Source: DATJGF01 sp035495315
GTDB taxonomy: Bacteria; Verrucomicrobiota; Verrucomicrobiia; Limisphaerales; UBA8199
Assembly: GCA_035495315.1 (NCBI GenBank)
Contig: DATJGF010000247.1
Location: forward strand, 1 to 27,502
Direction: 5' to 3'
DNA length: 27,502 nucleotides
How positions within the stretch are numbered: the first letter of the stretch is position 1; every line of letters begins with the position of its first letter. The notes beneath the pieces were generated by a model, which saw only the letters and a program-made list of their open reading frames with translations, made no database searches and was not told the DNA's origin. This document shows positions 23,881 to 27,502 of the stretch, piece by piece. Both the position numbers and the translations under genes were made by a program.

Positions 23881-24624
23881 CTACCACCACTCGTTCCCAA
23901 TGTTCGGCTTGACGCTCCAAAAGGTATCGGTGATGGGTTTGTTCGGGAAACTATACGCCTGGGCGTGCCCGTCGCCAAAAGCCATAATGGTCAGGCTCTT
24001 GCCTCTGTAATTGTGCCAAACGCTCTTTGTATCGGTGAAGCCGCGATTGACGTGCCAAATCCAGTCCCCTTGAACGATCTTCTTTGAGGCTGCTCGGGCA
24101 ATTTCCGAAGTTTTGATCGACTGTCCCTCATCGGTGCTGCGCGGCGATCCAATGTCACCGGTGACGCGTCGGGTCCTGATAAAATCGATCGCCCATTCCA
24201 TCAGATAGCTGTTCCCGTACTGGGACCAGCAGTTGGTGCAGACGTAATCCCCGATAACTTTCTCGCGGAAAATGTCGCCCTTGTCGGCAGGGCAGTGAAA
24301 GATTTCGGCGTTGCCCTGATAACGGTAGAGCGGTCGGTTGACCATCGCGACAAACACGTCGTACTTGCCGTCTTTGCCGCCCGAGTCCTGCCAGCCCTGA
24401 CAGAGCGGATAGGATTCCCGGCTGTCGTCCGCGTACATCTGGAAGGCCAGGATTACCTGTTTGTTGTTGCTGACGCACTTGATCTGCTGGGCTTTGGCCT
24501 TGGCTCGCGACAGCGCCGGAAGCAGCATGCTCGCCAGGATGGCGATAATGGCAATCACGACAAGCAGTTCAATGAGTGTGAAGCCGCCTCGTCGCCTAAA
24601 GCGAAAACCTATAGAGTGGTTCAT
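23881..24624 (-). CDS. Prepilin-like protein, variant of the H-X9-DG family
   Basis: A 247-residue protein from ATG 24624; an ATG 17 codons upstream is less likely because it would lengthen the leader. The leader is MNHSIGFRFRRRGG with cleavage expected after G14, then FTLIELLVVIAIIAILASML with E19 at +5. The body has SNNKQVILAFQMYADDSRES, a CPADKGD segment and two cysteines in YVCTNCWSQYGNSY. The C-terminal motif is FGDGHAQ; the nearest upstream histidine is 14 residues before the aspartate, so the usual spacing of ten is not kept. It lies 81 bases downstream of the sialate esterase gene on the same strand and may be co-transcribed. Role unknown, as for the paralogue at 2228-3085. Confidence 0.9.
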   Translation of the reverse strand: MNHSIGFRFRRRGGFTLIELLVVIAIIAILASMLLPALSRAKAKAQQIKCVSNNKQVILAFQMYADDSRESYPLCQGWQDSGGKDGKYDVFVAMVNRPLYRYQGNAEIFHCPADKGDIFREKVIGDYVCTNCWSQYGNSYLMEWAIDFIRTRRVTGDIGSPRSTDEGQSIKTSEIARAASKKIVQGDWIWHVNRGFTDTKSVWHNYRGKSLTIMAFGDGHAQAYSFPNKPITDTFWSVKPNIGNEWW

Positions 24625-24705
24625 AGCTAATCTGCTTCGAGCATTTGACACGGGATCTCGAGAGAATTTACACATAAACTGTGGATTTACAACTAACGGA
24701 CGAAG

Positions 24706-26280
24706 TTACGGCTTGGCAGGTTTAGGGTGGGTGATCATCTCGAAATCATCAGTGCGGAATGGTGTGACGGGAAGGCCGTCGTTACTAAACAGGTTGCAAA
24801 CCGGGTTATCGGCCCACGCATATCTTACCGCGATGGGAGCGGCAACCCCATCGCTGGAGATTTCGAGCTTATCTTTGCCCCGGACGAGGCCTTTGGCCCA
24901 ATGCCAGACCTTGTCTTCCCCACACACGGCAAATCCGGTGACCTGGTCCTGGTCAAAGGGCCGCAGGCTGCTGCCGAAACAGTCGAACGTAATCACCACC
25001 TTCGACCCAACCACCTCCATGCCTTTGAACTCGGGGCTTCGATATGGAAAGTTCATCCCGTAGTCTTTAACGAGCGCCCAGCGTACCAGGCGCGCCGCCA
25101 CATCATGCTTGTTCCGCGGATGGATGTCCTTGCCCTCGCCCAGGTCAATGATGACGGCTTGCCCGGTATTCGGCAGCTTCATGGCTTTGGTCTGTGACTC
25201 GCGGAGCTCAGCCCAACTGCTCTCGCCAGGGTCCGCTTTCTCAGCCATGAAATCGGCCAACTGCACCCAGTAAAACGGGAAATCGCCCTGATTCCATTCC
25301 TTACGCCATTGCTCGATGAGAAACGGGAAGAGGTCGGCGTACTCCCAGGCACGTCCGGCATTGGACTCGCCTTGGTACCAAATAACCCCTTTCATTCCAT
25401 AACCGAGCGTCGGGTAAACCACTCCGCAAAAGATATTTCCGGGCCGCGCGTTCCCGGTGAGCCATTGGGATGGTGAAGCAGGTTGACGAGGTGCGGGTTT
25501 CTGTTCGGCCTTGGCCTTCTCCACATCCTCTTTCCATTTCGCCAACTGCTTCTCATACTCCGACTTGGCGGCCTCACTCTGCAGGGATTTCTCCTGTTTT
25601 GTGGTCCGCTCCAGCAGCGCTGCGAACCGTGGATCTTTCTCCAGGCTTTCGCGTCGGACCCACGCTTCCGCGGCCGAACCGCCCCACGCGTTGTCGATGA
25701 GCCCCACCGGAACACCAAGTATGAGATGCAAGTAGCGGCCGAAATAAAAACCCACCGCACTAAAATTTCTGGCCGTATCGGCCGTCGAAGCGCGCCAGGC
25801 ACCTTTGAAATCGTTTTGCAGCTCCTGGGTGCCGACCTGCGGCACTTTGATCAAACGCAGATTCGGCAAGCGTGAGGCGGTCGCATCGATATCGCCGTTC
25901 CAATCGCCCGCCAGCGTAAAGCCCATGTTCGATTGGCCGGAGCACATCCAAACCTCACCCACGAGCACGTCTTGAATCTCTTTCGTCTCCGTGCCGGAAA
26001 TGGTCAAAACCTGCGGCTGGTCATTGGCAGGCACGGGGTCAAGCTTGACCACCCATTTCCCGTCCGAGCCAGCCTGCGCTGTTTTCTGCTGACCAGCAAA
26101 AGTGACAGTGACTTGCGTGCCTGGAGCATCCCAGCCCCAGATCGGATTGGAGAGGTTCCTCTGCAGCACCATGTGGTCGCTGATGATCGCCGGCAACTTC
26201 AGCTCTGCATGAAGGGCCGGACCCAACAGCAAAGAAATCACGACGACGCAGCGCGATAATCCCGGCACGAGGGTTTTCAT
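24706..26280 (-). CDS. Sialate O-acetylesterase-like SGNH hydrolase
   Basis: A 524-residue secreted enzyme with signal peptide MKTLVPGLSRCVVVISLLLG followed by PALHA. Residues 26-105 form an N-terminal beta domain with SDHMVLQR and PIWGWDAPG, typical of the family. The SGNH core starts at EVWMCSGQSNM with nucleophile S117; VIWYQGESNA (299-308) is the second block, and DIHPRNKHD (385-393) supplies the catalytic aspartate and histidine (H387 is the likely base). A charged Lys/Glu-rich segment (about 228-262) interrupts the core, as in many homologues of this phylum. The enzyme removes O-acetyl groups from sialic acids or from plant polysaccharides; which one cannot be told. It lies upstream of a prepilin-like gene and divergent from the TPR gene. 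Confidence 0.92.
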   Translation of the reverse strand: MKTLVPGLSRCVVVISLLLGPALHAELKLPAIISDHMVLQRNLSNPIWGWDAPGTQVTVTFAGQQKTAQAGSDGKWVVKLDPVPANDQPQVLTISGTETKEIQDVLVGEVWMCSGQSNMGFTLAGDWNGDIDATASRLPNLRLIKVPQVGTQELQNDFKGAWRASTADTARNFSAVGFYFGRYLHLILGVPVGLIDNAWGGSAAEAWVRRESLEKDPRFAALLERTTKQEKSLQSEAAKSEYEKQLAKWKEDVEKAKAEQKPAPRQPASPSQWLTGNARPGNIFCGVVYPTLGYGMKGVIWYQGESNAGRAWEYADLFPFLIEQWRKEWNQGDFPFYWVQLADFMAEKADPGESSWAELRESQTKAMKLPNTGQAVIIDLGEGKDIHPRNKHDVAARLVRWALVKDYGMNFPYRSPEFKGMEVVGSKVVITFDCFGSSLRPFDQDQVTGFAVCGEDKVWHWAKGLVRGKDKLEISSDGVAAPIAVRYAWADNPVCNLFSNDGLPVTPFRTDDFEMITHPKPAKP

Positions 26281-26437
26281 AAGTGATGTCGTTGTATCGG
26301 AGTGCGCAAAAAACGCGAGCTAAAAGGCGACTTCGTGAACGAGCACACGCCGCACGCAGGGCTTGCCAACCCGATCCGCAATGGCTAATAGCTAGGCCAA
26401 CGATCCACATGAGCGCTACACATAGCGGTGCTTTGGT

Positions 26438-27502
26438 ATGAAAAGAATCGCTTTGAACCTTCTTGCCATTGTGTTGCCGTTGACATCCCTGGCTTCCCCC
26501 GCAGCGGAGCAAGTCTCCACCGATTCGAAACCTGTCCTGAACCATCTCGGAAACCATTCCTTCAAGATCACGACTAAATCTGCCGTCGCACAAAAGGCTT
26601 TCGATCGCGGACTAATCTGGGCGTATTCGTTCGGCCATTTCGCCGCCGAACAGGAGTTCCGCAAGGCGCTGGCTGCAGACCCGGATTGCGCGATGGCGTG
26701 GTGGGGTATCGCGCTCGTCAACGGTCCGCATATCAACTTCCCCTTCGTGCCTCCCGACAAAGCGGCGCGGGCATGGGAGGCCGTTACCAATGCGCAAAGG
26801 CTCGCGACGAGCTGCTCACCGCTCGAGCAGTCCTTCATCGCGGCGCTTGCCAAACGCTACGCCAATCCGCAGCCCGAAGATCGCGCCCCGCTGGACCATG
26901 CCTACGCCGATGCCATGCGCGCTTTGTGGAAAACGAACCGGAAGAATCCCGAGGCCGCGAGTCTCTTCGCCGAGGCCGCAATGGATCTGCATCCATGGAA
27001 TTATTGGACCAATGGCAGGCCGCAACCTTGGACCGATGAAATCGTTTCGACTTTAGAAACCGCGCTCCAGCTTGCTCCCGAGCACCCGGGTGCGAATCAC
27101 TTTTACATTCACATCATCGAAGCCTCCGAGACGCCGGGCGGTGCGCTGGCCTCGGCGGACCGTTTACGTAAGCTCGTGCCGGATTCCAGCCACATGGTCC
27201 ACATGCCGTCACACATCTACGCCCGCATAGGCCGGTGGGAGCAAGCCGCCGCGGCGAACCGCAACGCGATGCAGGTTGACGCACGGTATCGCGCCGTGTT
27301 TCCGCGGCCCGGTTTTTACGCGATGTATATGGCGCACAACGCGCATTTCCTGGCCTATGTGAGCATGATGCAAGGTCGGAGCGCCCAATCCATCGCACTC
27401 GCCAATGATGTCGTGTCCGGCATCCCGCAGGATTTCCTGACAAATTTTGCTGCCATCGTTGACGGTTACATGATCTTCCGCTCCGAGGCCTTGATGCGTT
27501 TC
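26438..27502 (+). CDS. Secreted TPR-type repeat protein, 3' end missing
   Basis: Open from ATG 26438 to the right edge, 355 codons with no stop. The signal peptide is MKRIALNLLAIVLPLTSLAS followed by PA. TPR-like helical pairs follow: AFDRGLIWAYSFGHFAAEQE with FRKALAADPDCAMAWWGIA, then LFAEAAMDLHPWNYWT, a turn with HPGANHFYIHIIEAS, and MPSHIYARIGRWEQAAAANR. The conserved HPWNYW and HPGANHFYIHIIE blocks mark a family of uncharacterised periplasmic TPR proteins found in several phyla. The product is probably an adaptor or a metal-related protein; the many histidines are suggestive but unproven. A small hairpin (CGCTA/TAGCG, 26414-26427) lies just before the start, with no strong ribosome site. 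Confidence 0.85.
   Translation, partial: MKRIALNLLAIVLPLTSLASPAAEQVSTDSKPVLNHLGNHSFKITTKSAVAQKAFDRGLIWAYSFGHFAAEQEFRKALAADPDCAMAWWGIALVNGPHINFPFVPPDKAARAWEAVTNAQRLATSCSPLEQSFIAALAKRYANPQPEDRAPLDHAYADAMRALWKTNRKNPEAASLFAEAAMDLHPWNYWTNGRPQPWTDEIVSTLETALQLAPEHPGANHFYIHIIEASETPGGALASADRLRKLVPDSSHMVHMPSHIYARIGRWEQAAAANRNAMQVDARYRAVFPRPGFYAMYMAHNAHFLAYVSMMQGRSAQSIALANDVVSGIPQDFLTNFAAIVDGYMIFRSEALMRF

Overview
The window looks like a piece of chromosome from a member of the Verrucomicrobiota, probably a Pedosphaera/Limisphaera-like soil or freshwater lineage. That is inference from gene content. There are two prepilin-like proteins with the FTLIELLVVIAIIAILA leader and a C-terminal H...DG motif, a secreted PQQ-repeat protein starting DWPQWRGP, a sialate O-acetylesterase-like enzyme, and DNA of moderately high GC with many dispersed palindromic repeats. 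No rRNA, CRISPR array, phage module or complete insertion sequence is visible.

Layout. 1-672: 5' part of a secreted STN-domain-like protein (minus, cut by the left edge) and tRNA-Ser(GGA) (minus). 755-5524: a Ste24-type M48 protease, then a prepilin-like protein closely followed by a membrane-fused spermidine-synthase-like protein. 5549-9180 (minus): a double ABC-2 permease, then a two-gene unit of a small membrane protein and a radical SAM protein. 9582-11282: a secreted glucose/sorbosone-dehydrogenase-like propeller. 11366-14327 (minus): ankyrin protein, DUF1772-like membrane protein, and a PAS-LuxR regulator. 14624-15791 (plus, divergent): a degenerate receiver fused to a Fis-type HTH, overlapping a canonical single-domain receiver, behind a sigma-54-like promoter. 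16226-21088 (plus): PQQ-repeat protein, Uup-type ABC-F ATPase and a serine hydrolase. 21130-22860 (minus): a CPA2 antiporter. 23064-23669 (plus): a small secreted protein. 23753-26280 (minus): sialate esterase, prepilin-like protein and a remnant of a lost gene. 26438-27502 (plus): a TPR-type secreted protein cut by the right edge.

Most genes are housekeeping or ordinary accessory genes of this phylum. The most unusual signal is a family of palindromic repeats related to GGTAGGGCCGCCTCG. It occurs as inverted pairs between genes (15.83-15.88 kb, 16.12-16.20 kb), as a single copy (19.90 kb), and as a 133-bp element lying in frame inside uup. There it adds about 45 residues to the linker before the C-terminal coiled coil. 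Other points are the paired regulators with one receiver lacking its phospho-acceptor, an antiporter whose RCK domain lacks the glycine-rich motif, and a C-terminal gene fragment at 23.75-23.85 kb.
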